From Bufo bufo (taxonomy: Eukaryota; Chordata; Amphibia; Anura; Bufonidae), in contig NC_053389.1 of assembly GCF_905171765.1 (NCBI RefSeq), forward strand, positions 219,300,624 through 219,364,623: a stretch of DNA of 64,000 nt, in the 5' to 3' direction. The translations under genes were made by a program, and so were the position numbers. Each line of letters opens with the position of its first letter. Position 1 is the stretch's first letter. The notes below the pieces were generated by a model. The model had not been told where the DNA came from. It searched no databases and was given only the letters and a program-made list of their open reading frames with translations. Positions 1 through 12,025 of this stretch are shown here, piece by piece.

Positions 1-2362
1 GTGTGACTGCTCTTACAGTAGAGGGGTCCATAGTGTGACTGCTCTTACAGTAGAGGGGTCCATAGTGTGACCGCTCTTATACTAGAGGTGTCCATAGTGT
101 GACTGCTCTTACAGTAGAGGATCCATAGTGTGACTGCTCTTACAGTAGAGGTTCCATAGTGTGACTGCTCTTACACTAGAGGGGTCCATAGTGTGACTGC
201 TCTTACAGTAGAGGGGTCCATAGTGTGACTGCTCTTACAGTAGAGGGGTTCATAGTGTGACTGCTCTTACAGTAGAGGGGTCCATAGTGTGACTGCTCTT
301 ACAGTAGAGGGGTCCATAGTGTGACTGCTCTTACAGTAGAGGGTCCATAGTGTGACTGCTCTTACAGTAGAGGGGTCCATAGTGTGACTGCTCTTACAGT
401 AGAGGGGTCCATAGTGTGACTGCTCTTACAGTAGAGGGGTCCATAGTGTGACTGCTCTTACAGTAGAGAGGTTCCATAGTGTGACTGCTCTTACAGTAGA
501 GGGTTCCATAGTGTGACTGCTCTTACAGTAGAGGGGTCCATAGTGTGACTGCTCTTACAGTAGAGGGGTCCATAGTGTGACTGCTCTTACAGTAGAGGGT
601 CCATAGTGTGACTGCTCTTACAGTAGAGGGGTCCATAGTGTGACTGCTCTTACAGTAGAGGGGTCCATAGTGTGACTGCTCTTACAGTAGAGGGTCCATA
701 GTGTGACTGCTCTTACAGTAGAGGGGTCCATAGTGTGACTGCTCTTACAGTAGAGAGGTTCCATAGTGTGACTGCTCTTACAGTAGAGGGGTCCATAGTG
801 TTACTGCTCTTACAGTAGAGGGGTCCATAGTGTGACTGCTCTTACAGTAGAGGGGTCCATAGTGTGACTGCTCTTACAGTAGAGAGGTCCATAGTGTGAC
901 GGCTCTTACAGTAGAGGGGTCCATAGTGTGACTGCTCTTACAGTAGAGGTTCCATAGTGTGACTGCTCTTACACTAGAGGTTACATAGTGTGACTGCTCT
1001 TACAGTAGAGAGGTCCATAGTGTGACTGCTCTTACAGTAGAGAGGTCCATAGTGTGACTGCTCTTACAGTAGAGGCTCCACAGTGTGACTGCTCTTACAG
1101 TAGAGGGGTCCATAGTGTGACTGCTCTTACAGTTGAAGGTCCATAGTGTGACTGCTCTTACAGTAGAGATTCCATAGTATTACTGCTCTTACAGTAGAGA
1201 TTCCATAGTGTGACTGCTCTTACAGTAGAGATTCCATAGTGTGACTGCTCTTACAGTTGAAGGTCCATAGTGTGACTGCTCTTACAGTAGAGGGTCCATA
1301 GTGTGACTGCTCTTCCAGTTGAAGGTCCATAGTATTACTGCTCTTACAGTAGAGGCTCCATAGTATTACTGCTCTTACAGTTGAAGGTCCATAGTGTGAC
1401 TGCTCTTACAGTAGAGGGGTCCATAGTGTGACTGCTCTTACAGAAGAGATTCCATAGTGTGACTGCTCTTACAGAAGAGATTCCATAGTGTGACTGCTCT
1501 TACAGTTGAAGGTCTATAGTGTGACTGCTCTTACAGTAGAGGTTCCATAGAGTGACTGCTCTTACAGTAGAGGGGTCCATAGTGTGACTGCTCTTACAGT
1601 AGAGGGGTCCATAGTGTGACTGCTCTTACAGTAGAGGGGTCCATAGTGTGACTGCTCTTACAGTAGAGGGGTCCATAGTGTGACTGCTCTTACATTAGAG
1701 GTTCCATAGTGTGACTGCTCTTACACTAGAGGTTCCATAGTGTGACTGCTCTTACAGTGGAGGTTCCATAGTGTGACTGCTCTTACACTAGAGGTTCCAT
1801 ACTGTGACTGCTCTTACATTAGAGGTTCCATAGTGTGACTGCTCTTACAGTAAAGAGCTCCATAGTGTGACTGCTCTTACAGTGGAGATTCCATAGTGTG
1901 ACTGCTCTTACACTAGAGGTTCCATAGTGTGACTGCTCTTACACTAGAGGTTCCATACTGTGACTGCTCTTACATTAGAGGTTCCATAGTGTGACTGCTC
2001 TTACAGTAAAGAGCTCCATAGTGTGACTGCTCTTACAGTGGAGATTCCATAGTGTGACTGCTCTTACAGTAGAGATTCCATAGTGTGACGGCTCTTACAC
2101 TAGAGGGTCCATAGTGTGACTGCTCTTACACTAGAGGTTCCATACTGTGACTGCTCTTACATTAGAGGTTCCATAGTGTGACTGCTCTTACACTAGAGGT
2201 TCCATAGTGTGACTGCTCTTACACTAGAGGTTCCATAGTGTGACTGGTCTGACAGTAGAGGGGTCCATAGTGTGACTGCTCTTACAGAAGAGATTCCATA
2301 GTGTGACTGCTCTTACAGAAGAGATTCCATAGTGTGAATGCTCTTTCAGTAGAGAGTTCCAT
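1..2362. repeat. 31-32 bp minisatellite array, about 74 copies
   Basis: Head-to-tail copies of a unit built on GTGTGACTGCTCTTACAGTA followed by GAGGGGTCCATA, with 30-32 bp variants (gaggttcca, gagattcca, gttgaaggtcca). The array begins before the window and decays at about 2340-2362. Copies at 1-1120 are the most uniform. From about 1680 to 2200 variant units recur in the same order. In reverse complement the core reads as TVRAVTLW, matching the C-terminal coding end of the LINE relic at 20943-21060. Confidence 0.97.
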
Positions 2363-4099
2363 ATTTGGACTACTCTCGCAGTGTTGCAAAATCATATTGG
2401 CCTGGTCTTTCTCATTCAAGAAAACGTTAATAAATGGTAAAATTCTGCTGCTTGAAGCCATAGGGCAAACTCACTGTATACAAATTTGTACAGCTCCTAT
2501 TCAATGCAATGATACATTTGTATACAGTGATCTCCCCCTAGTGGTGACTATGGGCAACAGAGATTTTTATTATATAACTATCTCTGTGGCTGGATAAAGG
2601 GAAGCAACTTGGTCACACTTTTACATTACAGTTGTGAATTGTGTGCAACAAAAAACATTACAGGACAGCATGTTCTTTACTGTGAAGTATGAGACAAAAC
2701 CGACATCTCCTAATTGTTCAGTTCCTGCAATGATATCAGCAGCCACCTCTGTGCTCCAGGATCTGCAGGATAGTTCCCATCAGCCCCGTCCTCTTCATGG
2801 AGGGATACGAGACAGGATCAGACCTTTACAGGAAGGGGAGGGAATAAATAACAATAATAACAGTATATAAGAACGGAGAAGAGTTAGCGTACGGAGCCGG
2901 AGGCAGGCGGCAGATGGGATGCTGCAGGTTACAACAATTTACTCTCCGGTGACCTGGTCATTATGGGTTTAATTAAACAGCTTCTTCCTAAACACTGATG
3001 CAATGTGGGGGAATAATTGGGAGCAGATTGTGGGATCTTTCCATAATTACTCCCCCACCCCCAGCTGCATCTCCGCTCCTCGTGTTGAGAAGTTCGGTTT
3101 TTTTTTGCCTTTGATACTTTGCAGCTTGAGCAGGGTGGAGAGGACACAGCACATAATAATTACCAGGATCTCAGGGCTAAAAATATAGCTTGGAAAATAA
3201 ATCAAACCATGTTTATCTGTGGTGGGCGGAGGACAGAAGAGAGGAGGCTGCCGGGGGGCCTGGAGGAGGCTGCATCATGAACTGGGGTTGTGGGATGGCC
3301 CTTGTACCTTCTGTAACCCTAAAGTTCTATAATGCTGCTAGATACACGACAGCAGCAGAACATTCACTAAACCAGTAGGGGGCAGCGTAAGATGGGAGTC
3401 ACTACTGTCAAAGATCTAGCAAAAAATAAGGAGAGATGTACCTGCAGCTCTGGATGTGACTGGAGCGTGAGATAAGGATTAAAGCGGACATGTAACCAGG
3501 GGCGGATTGGCCATAGACCTTACAGGGAAATTTCCCGGTGGGCCACCTGTGCCCTCCTCACGGCCGGCCAGTGGAAGTTTTTAGTATTTGGCTCTGTTGG
3601 GGTCATATAATGTGCCACAAAATGGTATTGCTGGCCCTTAAATTCTAGCAGGAATAATAGAGGAACAACAGAACATCAAGTCATACAAATCGATGCTCCA
3701 AAAATGTTATTACAAGTGGGAAGCAAGTAGCTGCTAAAACAGACATGCTAGGAGAGGTTACAGGTCCTAAGACTGCAGCACTGGATACGACATCAGCATC
3801 TACAGTACATGTTACCGTCCTAGATTACAGGCCTAAATCCTAGTAACAGGTCCCCTTTCAATTCGACTGCCGCTTTGGATGTGACTATAGGAGTATAAGA
3901 TATGACGTTTCTGTTTGTGATTGCAGCTCTCAATGTAAACGGAGTTGCTATAAGATTAGCTTTTACGACTGCAGCTCTGGATGTGATTAGAGTCTCAGAG
4001 AAACCTCTCACCATGTAAGTGTAACTCTGTGTGTCAGGGGGACATGTGGCCATGTGTGACAGTTCTTCAGCCACACCTCAGCACAAAACATGTCAATCT
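2363..4099. other. No gene seen; unassigned intergenic sequence
   Basis: Reading frames here are short and lack recognisable domains. A 14-bp inverted repeat (2472-2485 with 2516-2529, cactgtatacaaat and its complement) marks a small palindromic repeat. About 3495-3560 holds a short repeat (ggcggattggccatagacct...cccggtgggcc) whose 'cggtgggcc' core recurs at 41620-41660. A run of T occurs near 3100. Confidence 0.6.
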
Positions 4100-4430
4100 G
4101 CCTTTATGTGCCCTCAATGTGGAGGAAATAAAAATGAGAACTGCGAGACGAGCAGCATTCTCCTAATTGAAAGACCGCGCCAATGATCGAACAGAGTTCA
4201 CTCTGCGTCTTGTGCCATGCAATGACTGCCCTCTGAACACACAAGGGAGAAATGTCGCCGTTCACCACGCCAGCGACAATAATAACAACGCTAATTGGGT
4301 TTACAGTAATCCGCAGCTGACACATAATCAATATCCCCCGATGAAAAATCCATAAAATGACAAAACCTCCACAAGATGCTAATTACCGACAAAGTCAGTG
4401 TCGCTGAATGATGGATTTTGAGTGTGCAGC
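4100..4430. other. Candidate conserved non-coding element (unproven)
   Basis: This stretch matches none of the repeats in the window. It carries several homeodomain-like TAAT cores (ctaattgaaag, gctaattggg, gctaattacc) and an ATAATCAATA motif. That texture is typical of vertebrate developmental enhancers, but function is inference only. Short frames on both strands look incidental. Confidence 0.25.
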
Positions 4431-4529
4431 ACAGAGTATGTCAGGAGAGGGCTGATATTGTGGGAGCCAGGTCACGGGCTGAGAGCTACATAGTGGTAGG
4501 AACAAGGTCCGCAGCAACAGAGAGGGTTT

Positions 4530-4931
4530 CCTCATGTACAAGACCGTATTTTTGGTCCATGTCCAATCCGTATTTTGTGTGAATGGCCCACCACGGGCCC
4601 ATTCATTTCTATGGCTCCGCAAATACAAACATCTAGATAGAGTTTGTATGTTCTTGCCATGTTTGTGTGGGTTTCCTCCGGGTACTCCAGATACCTTCTA
4701 CACTCCAAAGACATACTGATAGGGAATTTAGATTGTGAGCTCTGCTGAGGACAGCAAATAATGATAATGTCTGTAAAGCGCTGCGGAATATGTCATATAA
4801 GTGAGTAAAATAAAAAAATAAAAAAACGGACAGCACACAGAAGTCGTCTGTGAGATGACCGTGAAAATTGGGGGATGCACACGGACCGATTCTGTATTTT
4901 GCATATGTATTTTGCATATTTGCATGAGGCC
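4530..4931. mobile_element. TWA-type MITE (CATGCACACGACCG family), interrupted
   Basis: Left end cctcatgtacaagaccgta and right end tttgcatgaggcc are diverged inverted repeats of the family seen at 19924, 32602 and 44913. The interior has the family's 'ggtccatgtcc...cccattcatttctatgg' texture. An L2-type 3' tail sits in the middle. Confidence 0.65.
4650..4822 (+). mobile_element. L2-type LINE/SINE 3' tail fragment
   Basis: The stretch 'gtgtgggtttcctccgggtactcc', then 'acactccaaagacatactgatagg', 'agattgtgagctc', 'taaagcgctgcggaatatgt' and an A-rich tail resembles the conserved 3' end of vertebrate L2-like elements. The same 'gcgctgcgga' tail appears on the minus strand at about 36790, at the end of the L2 LINE. 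It lies inside the MITE at 4530-4931. Confidence 0.7.
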
Positions 4932-6154
4932 TTGTATAGTGGAAGAAGCAGGGTCTACAGCAGCACAGAGTATGTCAGGAGAGGTGTGTGCTGGTCTTGT
5001 GGGAAGTCATAGACATGAATAAGAGAGAGTAAGGAGTGGGCCCACAGGCTGCCTATGGTGGGTAAACCCTTGGGTTATGGAACAAGTTTACTTTTTATTG
5101 GTCAGGTTGGTAATTGGCGCCATCCACATGTCCGTGCTCCGATCAGTAATCTGAGGTTTCCTATCACTCCCATACACTGCAGGTTATCGGGGATGCTTTT
5201 CCCTGATGTATCATTTACTGTATTTTTTATCATGGATAAAATGTGACAATTGTACCAGAAATGGCTGAGTAAACTATGAGACAAGCGACAAATAGGAACC
5301 AATCACCATAAGGACAACGGTCGACACAGTCAGCCTCTCTGTGATGACCGCCATATTGGAATTAGCTATCTCCTATGTATATTCTGCAGCCGCTGAGCTC
5401 ATAGGGACCGGCAGCGACCTGATTAGCAGAACTGATCTTTTCAGCCATTAATCCTGTTTGACTAAACAGCCGCCATCATGAAGTTTACTGCGCGCCAGTC
5501 CCAGATTAACCAGCGTGAAGCTCTCTCCTGACAGGTTAATGAGCTAATCTCAGATTAAGTGTCCTCATTCAGTGAGTTGTCACCTCAGAGGCTGTGGACG
5601 CAGAGGGCACATAGCCATGCAGTAGATTTGGAGAAGAAAAGCATACCCCTAATGGTTACGCATCTGTCCCCCACCGTTTTCCTGTTTTCATTTTGGCGGC
5701 GTGGCCTTTATTATCATGTGCCGTTTCAGTTGCCTGGATGTGGCCGAAAATGCACCAAATTTATAAAGCATCTGTGACATTTCCACTATAAGACACGATA
5801 AACTCTCCTCCCCGGTTATTAAGTAAAAGGTTGAATGTGATAGAGAAGTATGATGAGGATGAGGTGCGGAGACCATGTAGTCCATGGTCAGTGCCACGTA
5901 GAGCTGTCCTTACACCCCCAGTATTGGTGGCCTCTAATGACCTGACCAATATGGGTCTAATTCTTAAAGGATTATTGTGTAAGACATGAGGCTGAGTAAC
6001 CACCATCATACACGACTACCATCGGAAAATTCCAGGCTGCCATCAGGAACTGGCAAAGCTTGGTAGATGCAGGGCTCAATGAACTCAGAAGGGACCCCTG
6101 TCCAGATGCTCCACGATGCTTACCTCCACACAGGCGCCATCTATATGGCTGATT
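4932..6154. other. No gene seen; unassigned, includes a possible conserved block
   Basis: No domain-bearing frame. At 5400-5580 unique sequence contains several TAAT-core sites (gccattaatcctg, ccagattaacc, gttaatgagctaatctcagattaag) and lacks MITE features, so it could be a conserved non-coding element. The rest shows nothing recognisable. Confidence 0.4.
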
Positions 6155-6288
6155 ACCTTCAGATAAGGGCTTCTGCCCACATCTGTATTTTGTAGTCCAC
6201 CTCATTGAGATGGATGGGTCCACAGCTGATCGGCAAAAAAACACAGATTGAATGTGGACCAAAACTACGGTCGTGGGCACTAGCCCTA
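6155..6288. mobile_element. MITE remnant
   Basis: Short copy with 'aagggcttctgcccacatct' on the left and 'acggtcgtgggcactagccctaa' on the right as imperfect inverted ends. The interior (gagatggatgggtccaca) is like the CATGCACACGACCG family. Likely an internally deleted member. Confidence 0.5.
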
Positions 6289-8433
6289 AACATCCATCTT
6301 GTTGACTGCACAGTGATCTATGATCCATCCTAACTATTCTGGCATCAGCGAACACTATGGCTGACACTGAAGAGGAAGGAGTAACAGGACCAAAGGCATA
6401 ATCGTTGAATGACTGCATGAGAGTGGGATAGACAAAGATTATTCCTGTGACTCTATATAAATCTGTGGCCTCCTAGTCTTAGCTCCTGCAGAAGAAGGTA
6501 TTCTGGTTCTAGTATCGTATGGTTGTAATGAGGATTATTCAGCAGTACAAGTGAGGGATATTCTCTGATGCCCGTGAATGACGTACCCTAGATGCAGAAG
6601 CTCTGCTGAACCCAAGTTCATGATCAGCTCAGGGATGAGATAATGCAGACACAAGTACTGACGGGATGTGCCGCCCGCAGCTCGTTACTCCTCATTAATG
6701 TAAAGGAAATGACTCAATCAGACAGGACACAGAGCTGCTGTGAGACAACATACAGTGGGACCACCAACGTCTGCATGACCAGACCCCCACTGTCACAAGG
6801 ACAAGATTCTAAGGGCCTAGAATGATGAGCCTTGTAATATCACTAAAAGCCCTTTTAAACGATGACTGAAGAATGTTTGTACAATGTTCATTTCTGCCCA
6901 ATAATCAGCAGCCCGATTTTCATCCGATGGCCCCTTTTATCACCTCTTTTTCCGATCATTCGTCTCTTTACAGTACAAAGACTATGGCATATAAATGACT
7001 GTGAACTAGCACTAATCAACTTGCCATATCATTGATCTGCGCTTGTTACAGACAGAAAATCTTCCCATGTAAAAGGACCTAATGCCAATCTCAATATCAA
7101 TGCCACAGGAAATTAGAGGAATACCCCAAGAATGGTGAAGCCTAAAGGAAGGTGAGTGCAGCGCCCCTGGTGCCCTCACACATTGCGGAATTTTCCTCAA
7201 CATAAAGATATCCTCTATGTTAGCCTATAGGGATGAAAACTGTCAATACCTGTGTTGTCTTCCGCTGCGGAATAATACTTCTGCGGCAGAACAGAACACA
7301 AATAATGTTTTGTTGTGGATTTCTTGTCTACATTCATTTCAATGGAGATATAATTCGCACATTCACAACACAATTCACAAAGAAATACCCATCCTATTCC
7401 GTTGCTAAAAAATCCCTAACAAAATTCAAACAACAAATCTGCAACTTTGTCAAATCTGCACCTGCGGATTTTGTTGCAGAAAATTCTGCAACATGTGAGG
7501 GCGACCTTAGACAAATTTCCAATGGTGATATTTTTTTCTTGATGCGGTCCATATTTACAACAGACATCATCTGGCCTGAACCCTAACCCATTCATTACAA
7601 TACGTATATGCACATGAGCATTATTTTTCATTTACAGTCTGTTCAGCATGTTCTACCTTTATCTGTTTTTTATTTTTTTCTTCACGCAGGACTGATGCAT
7701 TCAAGTCAGTTGGTCAGTAGAAACAAGCTTACAGTGCATTGAGCCAGGGAGGAGTCGGTGTAGAGGATGGGAGTGGTAGTGGCCCTGATGGAGTGTTGTG
7801 TCACAGTGTATTACCTGGGGAACGTGGGGTAGAAATGTAGGATTGAAGACTGAGGCCAGAAGTAAACGTAGAACAGTCTTCTTTACCAAGTGCAAAGTGA
7901 AACTTCAGGTACCGTACATTCAATAGCAGCAAATTCCGAGTGCAATTCTCTGGCACTAGTAATGATTATGGAGGCAGGTTGGATGGCAGGAATTTAGCAC
8001 TAGTATTGTACTGGCCTAGTAGTATTCAGGATGATGGGTGTCTTAGCTGTAGTCCCTCACCTCACAGCAGTGTATTTTAATGCTAATAGTAGCTAGTCAC
8101 TCTGCTGTCTGACTTGTCAAGTCTTTACTTGAGGAAAAATTGTTGTTTTCTCTTTCTGGACAATACTTCTTAGGAGCAGGAGCTCAGCTGTGTGCTTCCT
8201 CTCATCTCTGTGTCTGCATAGGAACTCACCCTCCGGCAGAAACAGGACCAGCCCACTCCTACCAAGAGTGGAGGAACAGGGTGGTTAACCATTGCCATCC
8301 ACATACTTACTTGTAGTTACAGCAAAAAAAAATACAAAAATACTTAACATTATAAAACATAACTATATGGTCTGGGGTACTACACATATATGACCCCATA
8401 GTGTCCTCAGTATATATATATGCCGACACAGTG

Positions 8434-8434
<1 letters not shown>
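6289..8434. other. No gene seen; unassigned with degenerate MITE-like DNA
   Basis: About 7210-7515 has a MITE-like texture (ttccgctgcggaa, ttgttgcagaaaattctgcaac, acatgtgagggcgacctta) resembling parts of 21690-21790 and 56630-56790. No inverted-repeat pair could be fixed. The remaining sequence has no recognisable gene or repeat end. Confidence 0.4.

Positions 8435-8467
<33 letters not shown>
8435..8467. repeat. (TA)n microsatellite
   Basis: About 16 uninterrupted TA dinucleotides, with a shorter TA run upstream at 8412-8421. Confidence 0.95.
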
Positions 8468-8470
<3 letters not shown>

Positions 8471-8679
8471 CTTGCCCCGGGTGCAGGAAAGCCTAGCTAC
8501 ACCTCTGACACACCGCTGATCAGTGATGGACAGTTCGCAGTGTTCGCCAACGAACACATGCGGGCTGCCATCTTAACTCACAAGTTCGGTGATGCGCAGA
8601 TAAGCCCTTACCTGTGCCTGCGCCACGAGCCGGTCTGAAACAAATGCGGTCACCGGGAGCAGGCAGTTCCGAGAATATA

Positions 8680-10217
8680 CAATGCCTTGCAAAAGTATTC
8701 ACCCCCTTGACTTTTTTCGTATTTTGGTGCCTCACAACCTGGAATTAACATGGATTGTTTGAAGATTTTTATCATTTAATTTACAGAACATGCCGACAAC
8801 TTTGAAGATGTTTTTTTTTATTGTGAAGCAAACAAAAAATGGGACAAAATAACAGAAAAAGTCAGTGTGCATAACTATTCACCCCCCTAAAGTCAATACC
8901 TTGTAGAGCCACCTTTTGCGGCTATCACAGCTCCAAGTCGCTTTGGATAAGTCTCTATGAGCTTGCCACCTCTTACCACTGGGATGCTCCAGCTCCTTCA
9001 AGTTGGATGGTTTGCACTTGTGAACGGCAATCTTTAAGTCTGACCACACATTTTCTATTGGATTGAGATCTGGGCTTTGACTAGGCCATTCCAACACATT
9101 TACACGTTTCTCCTTAAACTCCAGTGTTGCTTTAGCAGTGTGTTTGGGGGCATTGTCCTGCTGAAGGTGAACCTCCATCCTAGCCTCAAATCGCACACAG
9201 AGTGGTACAGGTTTTGCTCAAGAATATCCCTGTATTTAGCACCATCATTCTTTCCCTCAACTCTGACCAGTTTCCCAGTTCCGGCTGCTGATGGGGTTCT
9301 TTGGGTGATGTGATGTGTTGGGTTTGTGCCAGACATAGCGTTTTCTTTGATGGCCAAAAAGTAAAATTTTAGTCTCATCAGACCAGAGCACCTCCCTCCA
9401 TACATTTTGGGAGTCTCCCACATGCCTTTTCGCAAACTCACAACGTGTCTTTTTGTTTTTAGCTGAAAGTAATGGCTTTCTTCTGGCCACTCTGCCATAA
9501 TGCCCAACTCTATGGAGCGTACGGCTTATTGTCGTCCTATGTACAGATACTCCAGTCTCTGCTGTGGAACTCTGCAGCTCCTCCAGGGTTACCTTAGGTC
9601 TCTGTGCTGCCTCTCCTTGCCCGGTCCGTGAGTTTTGGTGGGCGGCCGTCCCTTGGCAGGTTTGCTGTTGTGCCATGTTCTTTCCATTTGGTTATGATAG
9701 ATTTGATGGTGCTTTTGGGGATCATCAAAGATTTAGATATTTTTTATAACCTAACTCTGACTTGTACTTCTCAACTACATTGTCCCTTACTTGTTTGGAG
9801 AGTTCCTTGGTCTTCATGGCAGTGTTTGGTTAGTGATTCTTCTTGCTTAGGTGTTGCAGCCTCTGGGGCCTTTAAAAAAGGTGTGTATATGTAATGACAG
9901 ATCATGTGACACTTAGATTGCACACAGGTGGACATCATTTTACTAATTATGTGACTTCTGAAGGTAATTGGTTGCACCAGAGCTTTTTATGGGGTTACTA
10001 ACAAAGGGGGTGAATACATACGCACATGCCAATTTTCTGTTTTCTATTTCTAAACAATAGTTTTATTTATATATTTTTCTCATTTCACTTCACCAACCTA
10101 GACTATTGTGTTCTGATCCATCACATCAAATTCAGATTAACAAAACATTGAACTTAAGGCTGTAATGTAACAAAATACGAAAAAAGACAAGGGGGTGAAT
10201 ACTTTTGCAAGGCACTG
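8680..10217 (-). mobile_element. Tc1-like DNA transposon, complete but inactive
   Basis: A 1538-bp element with terminal inverted repeats (left CAATGCCTTGCAAAAGTATT, right its near complement) flanked on both sides by TA, the Tc1/mariner target duplication. The conserved 'tattcacccccttgact...tttcgtattttg' segment is present at both ends. The transposase relic lies on the minus strand. Several frame breaks show the copy cannot code for its own mobilisation. Confidence 0.95.
8893..9817 (-). pseudogene. Tc1-family DD34E transposase, frameshifted
   Basis: Tc1 transposases bind the inverted repeats through N-terminal helix-turn-helix domains and cut and paste with a DDE catalytic core. The catalytic landmarks are readable on the minus strand: WSDETK (D near 9378), QQDNAPKH (D near 9156) and [11 protein letters not shown] (E near 9051). 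Exactly 34 residues lie between the second D and the E. The start at 9817 is the ATG that opens the usual KTKEL-like N-terminus. The coding sequence is split over several frames. About 15-20 residues are missing between the first two catalytic blocks, just before the segment reading GTGKLVRVEG, and the C-terminus is frameshifted shortly before the stop at 8893-8895. The span covers about 308 codons against roughly 340 usual, so it is a clear pseudogene. Confidence 0.92.
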
Positions 10218-10958
10218 TATATATTTACTCCCATATACGTAGATGCCACAACCACTGGTAGTGCCAGCGTTTAAAAAAAAAAAAAAAAAAAAAACTGATC
10301 TGGTTGCATGCGCAGAGACACTTGCTCTTCACTGGAAACAGAAGGACCTACACTTCCAGCATGATCATATGACATCACAATACTGGGAGTGTCAGGTCCT
10401 GCTGCTTCCAATGAGGAGTGATTTTCCCCATGCATGCAAGTGGTTGAGTTAAAAAAATATATATATATTTTAACTGCAGAAATACACTTTCCCCCACCCC
10501 CCTAGTGTAACCATTTTTAACAGCTTTTAGACGGGTTCACTCCTGTCTAAATGGCCATTAAAATGGTTCAGCTGATATCAATGGCATCTGTCTGGCCGTG
10601 AGAATAGCCAAAAATAGGACATGTGAATAGCCCCATAGACTTTAATTGGTTGTAAAAAAATGGCCGTGTAATGGATAATACTTAAATGGCCATCACACAG
10701 CCATTTTTCACGTTAGTATGCATGTAGCCTAAATACAGACTCCAACATTCAGCATTCTCTGTTGTTCTTGGGCCCTTGTTACCTGTGTGGCCCCATATGT
10801 CTATACATAGAAACTGAGGGGTTGAACAGTAGTTACCATTTACTGTATGCTCGACAATAATAATGTCAAACCACTGTCCGATGTGGCCCCAGGCAGGGAG
10901 AATCTGTTGGAGGGGTGTGTGGGGATTATTTTATTAATGGGATGCTTGGCTCCTAGTG
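10218..10958. other. No gene seen; poly-A tract and degenerate inverted repeat
   Basis: A run of 22 A lies at 10273-10294. About 10520-10735 has a palindromic MITE-like texture (ctaaatggccattaaaatgg ... aaatggccatcacacagcc ... catgtagcctaa), suggesting an old foldback element without clear boundaries. Nothing else is recognised. Confidence 0.5.
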
Positions 10959-11105
10959 CAGGCATGGCCAACCTGAGGCTCTCCAGCTGTTATAAAACTA
11001 CAACTCCCACCATGCCCTGCTGTAGGCTGATAGCTATAGGCAGTCTGGGCATGCTGGGAGTTGTAGTTTTGCAACAGCTGGAGAGCCTCAGGTTGGCCAT
11101 CCCTG
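10959..11105. mobile_element. hAT-type MITE (CAGG..TGGCCAACC family), copy 1
   Basis: A 147-bp near-palindrome. Its ends CAGGCATGGCCAACCTGAGG and complement flank 'ctacaactcccaccatgccc' and its complement. It is bounded by a perfect 8-bp duplication TCCTAGTG (10951-10958 and 11106-11113), as expected for hAT. A second copy lies at 23617-23763. Confidence 0.95.
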
Positions 11106-11113
11106 TCCTAGTG

Positions 11114-11618
11114 CCTCCTTTACATAGGGGATACCTCGTTAGGTGACATCATTATAGGAGTGATTCTGGAAATTTATTGCTCTGTGCTCGCTGTGGCTGC
11201 ATCTGTGAGTGCTTTACTGACAGAATAAAGAGATTCATCTAAAACTTAATTATAGCCTCACGTCTCAAGACAAACGCTCTTAAACATCTAAAGAGTGGAA
11301 GACAAGTCCTCAGCCCCTCATAAAACACAAAGAGCGACACACGCCAAGCCAAATCTCATTGTTAACACCTGAATCATCCTCTAGCCAAAATACCAGCAAT
11401 GGCCAGTTTCACACAAGTGTGTTCAGCCTGGCAAACCTGCTCTTTTCCTGGACCAAACACTGCTTCTCTCACCGAACTCACAGCATCATCATGACTTATG
11501 ATAATATTTTTTAACACACTGCTGTCTGCCATTAGTTTTTTTATTAGGCTGGACAATCCCTTTAAAGATATAATGGAAATAAACATTAAATCTGAATTTA
11601 TGTTAAACTAAGAATGAA
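11114..11618. other. No gene seen; unassigned
   Basis: Unique-looking sequence. The block at about 11170-11400 (ttactgacagaataaagagattc, aaaacttaattatagcctc) contains no repeat ends recognised elsewhere. No coding signal was found. Confidence 0.4.
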
Positions 11619-11925
11619 CACTACAAGAATATAACTACTATAATACTGCCTCCCATGTGCAAGAATATAACTACTATAATACTGTCCCTACGTCCAAGAA
11701 TATAACTGCTATTATACTATCTTCTATGTACAAGAATATAGCTACCAAAATATTGCCCCTATATACAACAATATAACTACTAGAATACTGCCTCTATGTA
11801 CAAGAATATAACGACTATAATACTGCCTTCCATGTGCAAGAATATAACGACTATAATACTGCCCCTATATGCATTAATATAACTACTATAATACTGCTTC
11901 CTATGTACAAGAATATAACTACTAT
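11619..11925. repeat. AT-rich minisatellite, left part of split array
   Basis: Degenerate 35-38 bp units with the core AAGAATATAACTACTATAAT followed by ACTGCCCCTATGTAC. The same array resumes at 17615 after the LINE insertion. Confidence 0.95.
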
Positions 11926-12025
11926 GGGGCGGAGCCTGGCTGTGTAGCTGAATGGCTGCTAGTTTCTGAGCTCCTCAACCTTGCCGGTGTTTTAACCCCT
12001 ATAATCAGCTTACAGCACCGCTCTA

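Noticed and set aside
1..2362. Regular repeat array that could suggest CRISPR
   Set aside because: Units are contiguous with no unique spacers, vary by small indels, and the window is clearly eukaryotic; it is a minisatellite.
5972..6418. 148-codon minus-strand frame
   Set aside because: It crosses a MITE remnant (6155-6288) and has no domain or codon signal; likely chance.
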